A DNA stretch of 64,000 bases from Progne subis subis (GCA_022316685.1 JAKJHU010000046.1:1356001-1420000), one strand, 5' to 3'. Shown: positions 26,418 to 40,841, numbered from the stretch's first letter. Numbers and translations: made by a program. Notes: generated by a model not told the origin, from the sequence alone.

Positions 26418-28891
26418 TACTTATTCATTAGTTAAGACCTGCCTGTACTCTATGTCTGAAACTCAGGTGCCACTGACATTTGTCTCTTATTGAGCCAAAT
26501 GCAAACACTGCTAGTTAGTGTTGCCACAGATACACAGACATTACATAAAAATTTGTTCTTAAAAATACAGTCATTCATCTGCACCATTTTGGAAAAACCA
26601 AAAAAAAACCAGATCTGAAACTGAAGCCAACTTCAAAATACCACCAGTGGTGAAATTAACTCCCCTGGAGAGCATGTAGAAAATGTGCGGCAAATACACC
26701 ACAGCTTAAGCTAGCTCCACTTCTAGTCCAAGATGAGGAAACATCAGCCATGCCTACCAGACACCTCTGCTGAGATCATACACAGCTTTTTTCCTGTGCC
26801 AGAGTCCTGTTTGTAATTAAAACCAGAAGTCTCAAGCCTACGCCACCTAGAACTGCATTAATTGGTAACTGCTGGACTGTACCACCACAACCATGAGGGT
26901 TGGACCCAAAAAACCTGATAAAGCATAAATTTGTGCACATATGTACCTAGTACTGCAGGGACAAGGTATAAGAGTAGACAATTTACAAGTCTGCAGTTTC
27001 CCCCACCACACAGGATTTTCCTTATGTAATATCTTATCTACAGCACAACCTGAAGTCCCAATAATCCACACAAACCTGGAACTAAGAGCAGCAGCCCTGG
27101 AGCTGCCTGCACAGGCAGCCCTGTAACAGGTCACACCCATTCATATCAAGAAGGCTGGCTGTGCTTGCAAATTCAAAAATTTAAGCTCTTCACAAAGAAC
27201 CTGGAGAGGAAAAAAAACCCACAGAAAAATCCATGTGACACCAGTAAAAGTTTTCCTCAATGAGGGATACAAGCAGATAGTGAAAAACAACAATAAATAG
27301 AAGTAATTTTGCAACTGAAGGAAATCACTCTAGTTTAAAAGTTGTTTTGTTCTTACCAGGTAACCACAAAGGACAGCAATGGATCTGTCAAGCTAAGAGA
27401 TGCCTGATCTGACATCCCATCACATTCAAAATTCTATAGCCATCACCTGAGCCCTAATCCTGTTACTCAAGTGTACAGCAGCACTCCATCCACTTGGTTC
27501 CACAGAGTCCTTAGTGTCCTGGCTTGAAACAGGCCCACAAATCATGGGCCTGTCCTTATATCCAAGCAAATATGGTCCTGAACACAGAGAATGAAGTTGC
27601 TAACAGGACCATAAGTGGATTCAAAGTTGTAAAGAAAACTTCTGAGTTTTTACCAGGTGAGTCTTTTCTTAATGCTAGCTTGAAATTCTTTCAAAAGTGA
27701 GAGTCTTTTGCCATTTCCAACTAACAAATAGGAAAACTGCAGTTAATCAATATCTGATATCTTTCTTGACAAAAAAAATAAGATGTCAAAAATAGCAGAC
27801 AACTTCAACTGCAAGTTATCAAGATTTTTCACCGCATTTTACAATGAAGTTCCTGCAACAATAAGAAAGAATACGGAATTGCTATCACATTTCAACTGAC
27901 ACAGAAGAAATACCCAAGAGTCAAGACCATCACTATTATTGAACGCTGAAGAGCAAAGACACATTTGAACACATAAGAAACAGCACTGAGAAAATATGCT
28001 AGGTAGCTCTCCTTATATCTAAGGCAGCCTTCTGGTATTTCTGTTTTAGCAGGAATCTTGACCAAGGAGATACCCGCAACTAGTTGAAGAAAAATTAGTC
28101 TAGGAGGAAAAATGCAAAGAGTAAAACCTCTAGCCATAGTTTAGGAATCCAGTGTCACTCCCATTTAAGACAAAGGAGTTCAGAGAAAATAGCATAGATG
28201 AATAAACACCAATAGAACTGCTGGAACTACACAGGACTTCTTTAACTCACTGCTGTCAGTTTCAATACAGGACTCATTGCAGAACACCACGCCTATTAAT
28301 TTTGAAGGAAAACAACCAAAAGAATCAAATTTTAGCAAGTCTTAGGATTAAACAGCTTGCAGTATAAGGTTTGGAATCACTCCTTGCAAAAAACATGAAC
28401 CATGTGCACATCATGCAGAACTGTGTTCAGAATATCTAGCTTGGGGGAAAAAAAGGATGAGTAGGGTCTTCCCTCGCAGATCTGTAGACTACTACAAGTA
28501 TGACCCTATTTGCAGAAACTAATTCATATCAGAAATTGAAAACTAACCTCTACCCTTCCTTACGAAGGAACAGATCAATCTAATTAATTCAGGAAATAGC
28601 AGTATTTAACTTACTGCCCACTATACAATCTGAGAAAAATTTTACAAATATGCTTCTTGGGTTGGTCCAAGTGTGCTGAATTGTAAAACACAAAAAAATA
28701 AGCCCCCAAAGCCAGATATATCTATCATTACTGTGGTATGAGGTGCTTCTCCACAATATAGGATGATGAGAATTTTCCACTTCAATTTCTGGTAAGCTCC
28801 AGTATCTCAGGTGTTAATAGGATCCATTTCTAAGTGTTCCCTTGGCTTATCCACAGAGTTGGTACTTGTTGCACTTCAGAAGCTACAGAGA

Positions 28892-29016
28892 CAGAAAAAA
28901 CCCCAACAAAACAACAAAACTACTACACACACATACACAAAACAAATCCCCCAAAAATAAACCAAAAAACACCACCACACACCAAAAAAAAAAAAACCAA
29001 AACCACCCACAACAAG
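28892..29016 (+). repeat. A/C-rich low-complexity tract
   Basis: About 125 bp are composed almost only of A and C, with an A13 run at 28984-28996. This composition creates artificial Lys/Thr/Asn/Pro-rich frames on the plus strand and Phe/Cys-rich frames on the minus strand, which I do not treat as genes. Confidence 0.85.
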
Positions 29017-31620
29017 AGCAGCAGAACCTATCAATCATCTCAGAACTCCCACTTCCAGGACCAGATCTACACACAGTTAAGGTGCAGGCCACCCTTCCAA
29101 GAAATAAAGGTAACTTGTGAATTCAAATAATGAGAAGCACTAACATGAGACAGTGTTTGCCAAGTAATGCCAACATTCCTCAGTATTTTGTCAGCATGAA
29201 TATGTTATGAGAGAAACAAAGGCTGCATTTGAAGGCAACAATATTTTATGGACTGACCAAGTTCAAGCCTAGATTTCTCTTTCATTTCCCTGTGTACAGC
29301 CTCTTCAATTGCAGCACTGCAGATGCTCTAGAAACTTGCCCACCCCTGTATTTTGGTGCTCAGACACCACATAAAGGCAGCTCCCAAAGTTCAGCATTAC
29401 CAATATACCCTTTTGTGCAAATCTGCAAGATACATTGTGCATTCCTTTCTGCCTTCCTTTTCTGCTTCTGCACAGTGCAAAGTCTAGAGGACAGAGGCAA
29501 CAAGAAATCTCAACCAACGCTGTCTTGCTGCCTACCCACAGGAAGTCAGGAAGCTTAAAAACTGAGCAAGGAGGAGCCTGAATGCCAAAAAAGCCTTTTA
29601 TATAGATTGGCCCTTTGCCTGAAAGACAGAAGGAGGAACACCCAGTGTCTGCACTGGCACAAGCTACGTACCAGAAAACTGAAATTCAACCCATGCCAAG
29701 TTACACTTTGAAAAGCTAAATGTACGTAGGCCAGCGAAAACAAAATTAGATAGGAGTTCAGGGTAAGAAAAGTTAACAAAACAAGTTCAGTTTTGCATGA
29801 AAGTCAGCTTAGAAAGACAAACTGAAAGTGAAAGAGGGATTAGTAAATTTTTTCGTGCCAAGAATCAGATGAAAATCGCAGTTGCTGAGCTGTTCGAGAG
29901 AGCATTGAGGAGAACCACCACCAAGCCACCTCCATTTGAACGACATCTTTGAAGTTTAGGTACTAATTCTGAACATAGCAAAGATGAAACTACTGAGATA
30001 AGCTATGCATTCCCACAGCCCTCCAATAATGTTACAGTGGCCACACCCTCTTCACCTTTAAAAGCTGGATTTATCCTTTTAAATTATGTCTTTAAAAAAA
30101 CCAGAGCTGCCTACAGCCTACAAATATCCGTTTCTTTGAGTTTATAGTCACACAGCACTTTTGCTCAGGAGATGGCTAACTCCCAAGACTTATTAGGTTT
30201 CAAGCAGCTCCCAAACTGCAGAACCTTCCTAGCGCCTGTCCGAGTGACGAAGAAAACAGAAAACATCAGCAATATTGCCATTCTATAACTGACACCATTA
30301 AAGATACATTAAACAACCTTCATAAAACTAACCTTAAGTTTTAGATACCACTTTGCTGCATTTCCAGAAGCACATTTTAATGCTTCAAAGGCTTATTGAA
30401 AAGCTAAGCATCACTCAATTTTCCTCTCTTCACACCCTTCCCTACTAAGTAACCAGTTTTTACACTGCATTTTCTGGTTAACATATTCATACAGCCCTTT
30501 TCAGGAAATGCCTGGTGAGAAAAGGTGTGAAGCAAAAGGGAGGGTATCTATGCAAGATACTCTTGAGCATAAGGAGGAGCACATAAGAGCAGTTAAATTG
30601 TTTAAATATGCACTGCAACATAGTGAAGTGCACAAGATCAAACTGCTGTACAACAAAATGAATTTTTTTCTGCTTTGTTGTGTGTGTGGTTTTTTGGGGC
30701 TTTTCTGTTTCTTTATTTGAGGAAGACTTTCCCCCCTACACCCCCTTTTTTTTTTTTTTCTTTCCTTCCCCCAGGAAATAAAAGACACTGCATGTCTTCA
30801 TCCTGAAGGATACCAGTATTTTCAGTCTTCTTTCACTCTTAAGGCAGCTCCACCTTTGTCTGAATGCTGTCCTTCACACACCCAGGTAACACTAAATCAG
30901 GCATCTTTTGAAGTGATTCAAGTTACCTGTCCTGACACTTCAAGTGAGCATTTACCTCAATGTAACCACCAGAATACTTCAGACAACTGAAAAGTCCTTT
31001 ATATAATATATACTCCTGACACTTACAATATACCACCTAGACACCACATAGCTGCCAAAAGCTCCTGACCTTCCAACAAGATCTGCCTTTGCACAAACCT
31101 TGTACTTGTATCTCTTTGTTCAGAGGTAGAAAAGCAACCTTCCACACACACTAGGAAATGGAAAGGGATCGAGTAAGGGAATGCACTGCATGCTTTCTCT
31201 TCCTGCAATTTGAGAGTTGATACAACTGTCCAAATGCAGAAGAGTCAGGACAACACTTGAAACACCATTTTTATACAAATCCTTTCTTCCAGGCCTATGG
31301 ATAACAGGAGGAAACATGGCTGCTGTAACTAACTGCAGCTATTTCTAAATCTAATGAAACAAGAGAACTATATGTAGTTGAGCTGGACCACTCAAGTTAA
31401 TAGGGACAAGAAAAGCAGCTCCATATCATCACCACTACAACAAATGTTTAGCACTTCCAGCTCCTTGTTCCAAGTATTTCATAGAACGCAAACCACTCGA
31501 CACTCCTGTCACATAGTCAAGGCTCCGGGTCTGCAAAACTGAATTCAGTGACTCTGCATTTCAACAGTATTTATCTTCTCAGTGCACTACATACTCAGAT
31601 GCTTTGGGTGGGTGACTGAA

Positions 31621-31716
31621 GCAAGCAAACAAAACCAGAAATCCGAACAACAAACAACCAAAAAAACCCCCAAACAAGCCAACAGCAACCCACACACAAC
31701 ACAACCACCCTGCCCC
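31621..31716 (+). repeat. A/C-rich low-complexity tract
   Basis: About 95 bp of CAAA/CAAC-type sequence ends in a CACACA stretch, compositionally like the tract near 28.9 kb. Confidence 0.75.
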
Positions 31717-34222
31717 ACACAGGCCATACTGCATCTCTTCTGATCATCTTTCATTCACTCGGGAAGAAAGGCTGAGAGTCTGCATTTGGTGCTATGACTG
31801 TGAGTCTTCAGACTGACAAAAGAGAGCTCTAAAGCACTTATATAGACCAAACCTTCTGTCTCATCCTGAAGAGATTTTAATTGTGCATTAAGAAAAATAA
31901 TCAAAATTACTCTAACTTCCATGGGCATCAAAACAGATTTCTGTGCATCCCTACATTTGTTCTTTTCCTCCAGAAAAGTCAACAAAAGACATACTGGAAT
32001 GTCACCTCCTTTAATATTTGAAAATAAAAACAACCAAACAAAAAATATACAGAATTAGCCACCCCAACTAAAATCATCTCTTACTTGTGCTAGCTATAGA
32101 AAGAGACAAAGAAACTTTAAAATACGCCAATCACATCAAACATTAGCCATTCCCAAGAGATGCCAGTTGGATACACTTCTTGTATTAATTTCAATAAATA
32201 ATCTTGATATGCCCCATACTGTCACTTAAATGCTTCCAATAAAAATAGCCTAACAGTTTTCTTGCAATGTCATCCTGCTTATACACTAATTAACATCAAT
32301 TTCAAATGAAGAAGCAGTTACATCCCAATAACAGGGACAACTTATGTAAACACATTTTCAGAACTGTCCCTGAAGTATTTAAAGCCACACATAGTGAAGA
32401 ACAGTAAAAATTCTGTATTTAAAGCAAGTCTTTACATATTTGCTCAGTAGCCTCAGTAACTTAGCACAACTAAGTGGTAAACTACACTAACATGGAACTA
32501 CTGATTCACCAACCTCACATCAAAACTATTTTTGTCAGGAAAAACCGTATGCCAGTTTTTAAACACGCAAGTCACACTGCTAATTTTGAGGCACCCAAAT
32601 GAAAGCTTATTTCTTGCCAAAGCACTTGCTAGAGAACAGATTTGTTTGGCTAACTTCTAGAAGACAGATTTATCCTTATACCAGTATTTTAGTATGGCAG
32701 TAATGGCTTTTTCAGCACCATGACCAAACTAACATTCCTTGCAAAGGCTCCCAGTCCCAGCAGGTAGCCAAACATGGGAGATTTTTGTTTTTACAAAATT
32801 CGTGTTACTTGGGTTGCTAAGTACTCCAGCCCTCAAATTTTTCAAGTCATTACAGTATTAGAATTACAGTAGAAACTCAAAGTACTTAAACAGACAGTTT
32901 TATCATTACAAGTAATTAAATGTTTATAGTGTACAGCTACGGCACTAATTGCACAGTATGCGGCACTTTTGAATTTCCATTCTGATTATAGAGGGCGAAG
33001 CTCCATGCGTCCCTCAAATACCCAAGAAGTCCAATTTGACAGAAATAGATACCCATATATAAATGCAATCATATTTAACACACATTTAGAGAAGCTCACA
33101 AAAAGAAAGCTACAACTACTCACCTCTGACAGTTCCCCAAACAACTGTTCCTGAAGACCTCACTAAATAATTCCAAAAAGAATGTTTTCTACTCTGCACC
33201 CTCCAGCATCTCACCATCAAAGGAAAAAGACCACTGAAAACCATCATGCAGCTTCTAGGAGACACTGGTGGCACCCCTACAACAGCAAAGCTGGAATGTT
33301 CCATGTTTAAAACAATTGCCATCAAACTTGACCAGCCAGGAGAGAAAAACAAAAAGAAAAAAGAAAACAAAGAACCCCAAACCATCAACTTACAAATATT
33401 TTAAGTAAGCCAATTTGACTACAACAGGTAACTTTCTTTCCCCCAAGTACACTGAAAATTCCAAACACACTTCAGCATACTAAATGGGAAATGATCAAAG
33501 AATGCCTGCAGACATGTCTGACACAACCCTTTCATAAACAAAAAACTAATTGATAGCCCTTTCTCCCTCAAGGCTGAAACCCTGTGAACAATTAACTTCA
33601 GAACAAAACTCAAGTAATAGCAAAAATAAACCCATGTAGGGAGTGCAACAAAAGTAAAACAGGAGGATCCTGCAGTTTAGCTCAAATTGGCACTCTAACA
33701 CCTTCACTTCTGCTCCTAGAATACTTACATTAATTCCAGTTTCTATTAACTGACATTTTAAAGCTCACTATCTACATACAATTATAACTAAAAATAATAA
33801 CTCTGTCTTAAACATCACAAATCCTACCAGTAGAATCTCAGGCCATCAAACCACAAGAAAATCTGTATATCCTGGCAGAAAATGAAGGTAAAAGGCCACA
33901 ATGAAATCATACTGCAGATTTCAGCTACACCAGTCTGTCAGGCAAGACAGAACAATCTCACACCTACAAGAGAGCATGCAGCTGTACTCTTCCCTGCTGC
34001 TCTGTTCATCTACTGAAAATTCACAAAGCAAACTATCCAATGCAGAACGGCAGGACATAGGGAGCCAAGTAAAATCCATTTACCAGAACTGATTCCGCAT
34101 AAATCTTGGACATTCATCCCCACTCATACACATTTAAATGGGTAAATAAAGCAGAGAAGAATCATTACTTTTGTATTAGGTAAATAAACAAAGGATAAGA
34201 ACAGTTTGTCATTAGTACATTA

Positions 34223-34902
<680 letters not shown>

Positions 34903-34952
34903 AGAGGTTCCTCCTTATCCTTTTAGCAGATCTTTCAGAGGTTGTTCACACC

Positions 34953-34994
34953 TCAAACACAAATGAAAGGATTCCACACGCTGCTTGGACACAT
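34953..34994 (-). other. uORF2 in KAT6B leader (13 codons)
   Basis: An ATG at 34994 opens 13 codons (MCPSSVWNPFICV) and ends at TGA 34955-34953. Its context has G at -3 and T at +4, making it moderate and stronger than uORF1. It terminates 88 nt before the main ATG, a distance short enough to make reinitiation at KAT6B inefficient. Confidence 0.6.
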
Positions 34995-35018
34995 GTCAAA
35001 AATATCCACCCTGAGGAG

Positions 35019-35096
35019 TCAGAAAAAGCAGAGAAACACCTGCTGACTGAAACTTTCCAAATATGTTATTGTTACCGAAAGGTAGAAGGGGTTCAT
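35019..35096 (-). other. uORF1 in KAT6B leader (25 codons)
   Basis: An ATG at 35096 opens 25 codons and ends at TGA 35021-35019, entirely inside the 5'UTR and 155 nt before the main start. The start context is weak (C at -3, A at +4). The peptide (MNPFYLSVTITYLESF and onward) matches nothing I recognise, so any role would be through ribosome engagement rather than the product. Confidence 0.6.
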
Positions 35097-35140
35097 CTGT
35101 GATGACACTGGTACGTCCTTAAAAGAAAATTTGTTGCAAC

Positions 35141-38100
35141 CTTTAAAAAGAAGAAAAAAAAAAGAGGCAGGGAGAGAATACAGTTAATGTTGAAGTATTA
35201 CAAAAATAAAAATGCATTCAGACATGCATTCATACTATAGATGCTGCAGTATAGAAAAATCTTTGCAATATTATATGGAACATTTGTCAGTTTGCACCCC
35301 ACATCAAACAAGTCACCATAAAATCCTGTTGCTTCTCATAACAGTCAGTAGATTTAGTTTTCCTAAATTCCATCACCCCAGCACTTAACCTACTACTGAC
35401 CTGTTGGACAATTTCCATTCAGTCAGGGATCTGAATATACTCTCTAAGACAAACTGCCTGCAAATCATTTCTGCATGGATTGTACAGGTGCTAGAAAACC
35501 CAAACGAACCGAAAACCAAACCCCAACCAATGAAAGATAAATTATTAACACTGCCAACTCTTCCAGCATCCTTTCTCTAAGTGTCCTGCCATGTTGTTTA
35601 CACAACTCAAAAACTGAAACCAAAAATATCAGAACCAAGTCACAAGTATTACATCCTTCATTAATATTTAGGTACCTTACAAAAACAAAAGGCGTCACAA
35701 AAGCACTTCTCGTTTTAAGGCATGTAGCACAGAGGCTTTTTTGATACAAACCTTTAGGAACAGAAATGAAAACAAAGTAACAGGAGGCATTTTCACATAA
35801 ATAGGTTGTCAGCACAAAGATGTATAAAGAGGTCACACCAGAAAAATGTTTTATTGACTCATAGTTTAACCTTTTTTTTTTTTTTTAACTTTTTATGGAA
35901 TACATCACTCCAATAGAAAATTCAGTGGCTATAAAAACCCACATAAGAAACCTGAAAAGACATCTTGATGAGGAATTCATTCATTCTGGGAACATATATG
36001 AAAAAAATTAAACAATTTAGAATTCTCACAAATTAAACTTCGGAGTTGCATAATGGATAAACAAATATATTTGAAGTATTATTTTTTTCTGCCAAAAAAT
36101 GTGAGAACTTTTGAAGGCATTAATAGAATTGCATAATTACTTCAAATCTAAGGAAAACAATAAACAGAAGAGAAAAAAAATTCATTCTCAATATATGGGT
36201 TACCTTGTAAAGTAGAAGATTCACCAGTTTCACAGCAAAAATTTAAACTTAGTTAACATGCAAGTACATTTATAAAGCTATGGCAAAGCCTAAAAATAAC
36301 AAAATCATCGATGATTACACAAGTCTGGGACCTCATATTTTATTCATTTATTCTAGCCATCCTGCATTAAAACCATGTTCAAAAAACTTGAGTAGGTTAT
36401 AACTAGAAAAAACCCTGAACAGATACAATAATCTAAATTATTTTCAACTTGTTAAAAAGATTCCTCTGCAACTATGAAGACAAAGAGTATAACAACACAT
36501 ACTTTTGATCCTATACCTTTTTCTTCTTCTACTCCTCAAAAATGTCTTTAAATATAAATTCCAGCTCACATTTCGCACATTATTATACCTACACAACATG
36601 ATTAGTAACAAAAGAGCAGCTGGTTACTGGAGAGTATAAAATTTTTCTATACACAAATAGTCAATATTAATCAATTCATTTTATGAATCTGTCCTTCTCA
36701 AACCTGATCAAAGCTTAAACAACTTCAGATTTATAAATATGAAAATTCAAGTGACTGCCAGAGTGAAGAAGGCACATTCCTGATGAGCTAAACTGGCTCA
36801 CATACTGAACCCTCTTGATCTACACAGATTGGATCCTGTTTCTTGCTTCCAGACCATACTCATGGAAGCTGTATTTGGTAACAGTTCTGTGTATTTCAAG
36901 TATCTGTAAGCAAACAATAACTTGTTCTGTAAACAGATCTTTTTTATTTATTCCAGCTAGCAAAAGCCATTCTTTCCCTAGCAGAATTGTTTATACTCAC
37001 TGTTTTCAGATAATTCCAAAATAACACTGTAGCTACGAAATGCAGACAAATATAGGGAAGGAAAGAGTTTCCATGGTATTATAAATCCTACAAATTCTCT
37101 CACAAACCTGACACTGAAAATAAAATAACCCAGCAAAGCAGAACCCTACATATAGTGGAGACTCACTCACATATAGCCTATTTCATACACCCTTGCTATA
37201 GATTTGGAAATTCTCTGTAGCTACATATAAAGCCCCAGATTCCTAGAAAGCTACATTTAAAGTTATTTAGTTAGGCTGTTCCACTGTAAGGCTTCATTAA
37301 GATAGGCATGACTTAATTAAATGCTGAACACTGCATTTGCTGAGTCAGACATACTTGGTCTCAGTTTTACATCTACTGCAGTACTGTTGTATTAAATCTC
37401 ATACAAGCAACTACATCACTTCCATTAAATTCCAGAACACACAGTAGAGGGTCTGTTCCAAGCTCCTGGACACTGATGAACACTTCAGTATAAATGCTCT
37501 AACATGTGGGTTACAGGAATTTTTATTGGCCAATGACTGTGGCCAAAGGTTAGCATAAACCTCTATCTTCATATAAAGTCTACTGCTTGGTACAGGAATT
37601 TCACATTCAGAACCACATTTTTACTTATTTACTTAAAACTCCCTACGTGTAATACAACCTCCTGCATGCTAGCACCTACTAAATCAACACCAGTAGAGTG
37701 GATCAGCAGGAACAGAGTTTCCAGTGCACTGGACAGGATATTTGAGGAGGAAAAATCAAGACATCTTGAATACACACCTTTCAACAGAATCCAAGTCCAT
37801 TCTGCCTTAGGGAACCATGCAAAGTGCATCCAACCCAAGTTTTTAATTGTTTTGCCACAACTTAGAGCCTCTGGAATTCACAGGAACTTGAAGTGCAGCC
37901 CCCTGACCTCTATAACTGCTACGTCAAGGTGTACCACACGCTAGAGTCAGAATAACTGATTACTAACAAACATCTTTCCCAGCAACACAACTTGGGTGAG
38001 TGATCCTGGAGCTATAAATTAAGGAGATCTTTCAGAAATCAAGACAGATTAAACCAAGCCTGGCAATACAAAAATATACACTTTACACACAAAGTGACTA

Positions 38101-40614
38101 GATAAAGACAAAACAAATTGGTTTTGAAACAATCTTTCAAGATTCAACATAAAAGGACACTAAGGAAATACAAAGTTACATTCAGGTTTCTATGTTTCGA
38201 AGCAATTCTACCAAAAGTACAAACAGCTGGTCAATCATAATTTAATATAAAAAGTGTCATGATTACCCAAACAGATTTTGAGGAAATACGATTTTAAAGA
38301 AGTGATTCTAAATTAGTCTATTTAGGCACTCACGTCTATTTATTAATCTTCCTCCCGTTGTAATTAACTAACTTCAATCAAGCCCTCAGCAGCACTCATT
38401 CAATCACAAAATAGATTTCCATACTGTTAAATACACAGGACAACTTTCAAGTTTCATGGCAAGAGTCACTAAGTTCTTTCTATGTAATTTGTCATATTTC
38501 AGCTTCTACACTCTATGGTATCTTGACAAAGTTTGACTGTACTATGTTACTGACCAAATCTGTTAACAAGTCTGCCACTGAAGAGCTGCAGAACAGAAGC
38601 ATTAGAGGGGAAGTATAACCCATTACCTCTAAAACACAAAAAACCGTCTCCAGTCAAGGCTTGTCCCTTTACCTAGATCATAAGTTATCAGATAAACACA
38701 AAGCAGTTGCAAAATTTCAGCTTGGGATTTAAAATGAAGGCAAGTATTGCCCTTTATAAGGCACACACCTATTGCACAGCTGATTATAATTAAAGAAGGC
38801 TGTGACTGAACACTTCAATCTCAGGTGTCATCAGTAATCCTATAATCCTCTAATAAGGTGTTTCTTAGACTGAACTAGTACCTGGAATTGCTTCCAGGTG
38901 ATCCAGATTGTGAAAACAAGCCGTGTAGTCAAAAAAAAAAACCAAAAAACAAAAAACAAACAAAAAAAACCCAAAAAAAACCAAAAAAAACCAAAAAAAA
39001 CCAAAAAAAACAACAAACAAACAACAAACAAACAAAAAAAAAACCCACACAAAACAACACACAGCAACAAAAAAAAGCTACACTTCTTTCCAGAACCAAA
39101 ACTAAAAGTACTACACAAATATCACAACATACAATCTAAAGGTGGTTTTATTTCTTGATTAATATAAAGTTTGCTTTGGCTTTCATAAGTGTAAATACAG
39201 TTAAACTTTTAAAATCTGAGGTTAACACAGCTATGAAAAACGAAAAGAAAGTGGGGAGAAGAGCAGACAGCTAGGGGAGATGACTGCAACTCGTGCAACC
39301 TGCCGGTGACCTGTGAAGCACAGTCTCATTCTGCTCCCTCCTACCTGCTCTGCACACACTCAGGAGAAGCAGCAGCAGGCCAGCTCTCTGCTGCAGCATC
39401 AGGGTCAAGTAAGGATTGCAGCAGAGGAGGAAGAAGAAGAGGAGACTGCCATTGCATTCCATTTTTGCCATTTTTCTTTGCTCCAAGCCATTACTTAGAA
39501 TTCCGTAGCTAATCAACTCTGTTTTCCACCCCCATCTCAATTAATGATGCAAGATAGTTGTTTTGCTATTGCAAAATACATGGCCCTACAAAGAGATGGA
39601 GAGAAAGCAGATCCTGGTAAGGACTCTCCCACCATGCAAATCCCTCTTTAAATTACTCAGGTCATGAAGCCAGCTATTGCATTATTCTTTACACACAACA
39701 TACGGTTTCCAATAATAACAAGAAAGGGCAATGACATCTATATGCTTGAAAAAGACAGACGTGTAGACACTACAGTAACTTCAAAACGACACCAAAGGCT
39801 TGGGGGTGCAGAGAGAAGAGCGGCACATGTGAACTGAACTGATGGAAGTGCTCGTGCTCTGAGATACCCCAAAAACCTCTTTGAGATCATACGCTTAAAA
39901 TCATTTCACAACATGACAGCAGCAAGCATCACCAGAGGAAACAGCATCAGCACAACATGATCACAGCAAGATCACGCACATTCACCTTTCCCACCTTCAC
40001 CTGTGGAAGTTCTGAGCACTTAAAATACAGTACTAGAAAACATCAGAAAATACGGGAAGCTAATATTCACTGCCAAGAGTTCACCTGGATAAAGGGTTCC
40101 ACTGAAAACATTTCTTCTTGGGATAGTGGTTTTCAACAGCAGGGGTGGATATCGGTCTGCTCTTGCCAGAGAGGGTTATTTTTAATGCTCGGTGTCAGAG
40201 TACGAGAGGTGAGGTCCGGGCAAAGGACGCACAATGTGAACATCACTTCCAAAGCGTGGCACTGCCAGGCTGGACTATTCCCCTCCCCAACTTACTTAAG
40301 GTTTTTGCAGTATCAGCCCAGGCACGGAGACGCGCAACGCCTAGAGCCCCGGGCCAAGGCATTGTTGCATTTGACAGGGGCCGAGCCGGGGCTGGCTGCG
40401 CGCCCTGCCCGCCCTGCTCGGGGATTTGCCATTCCCGAGGCACGAACCCCCGGCCCGCAGGCTCCGCGCCCCGGGGCACGGCGACCCGGGGGCAGGGCAG
40501 CCCGCGGGGCCGGGGCCGTGCGCGCCCCCGCTCCGCGAGGCGCCGGGCGGGGCCGGGGGCGGCGGCCGCGCGTCCCCCGCGGGAGGCAGGTGAGACCCCC
40601 CCGGTACCACTCAC
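35141..40614 (-). other. KAT6B: KAT6B first intron (5'UTR intron)
   Basis: This interval lies between the predicted exon-1 donor at 40614-40609 and the acceptor at 35142-35141. It is AT-rich from 35.1 to about 39.2 kb with no convincing coding sequence. It contains the CCAAAAAAAA tandem block near 38.97 kb and a weak candidate non-coding exon at 39345-39390. GC content rises sharply from about 40.3 kb, where the CpG island begins. Mammalian KAT6B transcripts have more than one leader exon, so further small exons here are possible. Confidence 0.6.
38931..39077 (+). repeat. CCAAAAAAAA decamer repeat within A/C-rich tract
   Basis: An A/C-rich block of about 147 bp contains four perfect head-to-tail copies of the decamer CCAAAAAAAA (38971-39010), followed by CAACAAACAAA variants. 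In the KAT6B pre-mRNA this reads as U-rich sequence with regularly spaced GG. The Lys/Gln/Asn-rich and Phe-rich frames crossing it are artefacts of composition. Confidence 0.9.
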
Positions 40615-40815
40615 CTCCGCGGGGGGAGGAGCCTCCTCCGGGCGCCGCAGCGGCTCCCCCTGCTGCCGGCTCTTCCGCCGCTCCCGCCGCCGGGCCGCGC
40701 CGGGCCGCCTGCCCCGCTCCGCGCCGCCCGCGGCCGCCGCGACCGCCCCGCTGCCGCCGCGCGCGGCTCGGCGCACCTACGCCGCCATTTTGTCTCGCCC
40801 TGTTGTACTTAACGT
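40615..40815 (-). other. KAT6B: Probable KAT6B non-coding exon 1 (TSS end approximate)
   Basis: On the minus strand the sequence GCGGAG is followed by GTGAGT at 40614-40609, a near-consensus donor inside the CpG island. About 165-175 nt upstream is AAAATGGCGGC (40791-40781), a YY1 element that in many vertebrate promoters sits immediately downstream of the transcription start. I therefore place the start near 40800-40830. The 5' boundary is an estimate. The only ATG in this exon belongs to a four-codon ORF (ATG GCG GCG TAG, 40788-40777). Confidence 0.6.
40781..40791 (-). promoter_or_regulatory. YY1 element AAAATGGCGGC
   Basis: The minus strand reads AAAATGGCGGC, an exact match to the extended YY1 consensus, in the orientation usual for initiator-proximal YY1 sites. 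It embeds an ATG followed by GCG GCG TAG, so the same bases form a minimal upstream ORF if transcription starts further 5'. Confidence 0.75.
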
Positions 40816-40841
40816 GAATCCGACATGACACTGATTACAGC

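Noticed and set aside
27500..27530. Sequence resembling the start of a passerine endogenous-retrovirus LTR (GTGTCCTGGCTTGAAAC)
   Set aside because: The resemblance is limited to about 15 bases. No LTR body, polyadenylation signal, primer-binding site or target duplication follows.
28834..29130. Lys/Thr/Asn-rich 98-codon frame
   Set aside because: It is produced by the A/C-rich tract at 28892-29016, with no other support.
38840..39158. Phe-rich minus-strand and Lys/Gln-rich plus-strand frames
   Set aside because: They are translations of an A/C-rich low-complexity repeat.
40587..40592. Plus-strand CAG/GTGAGA donor-like site suggesting an antisense first exon
   Set aside because: It is a single motif in very GC-rich DNA with no accompanying promoter or acceptor evidence on the plus strand.
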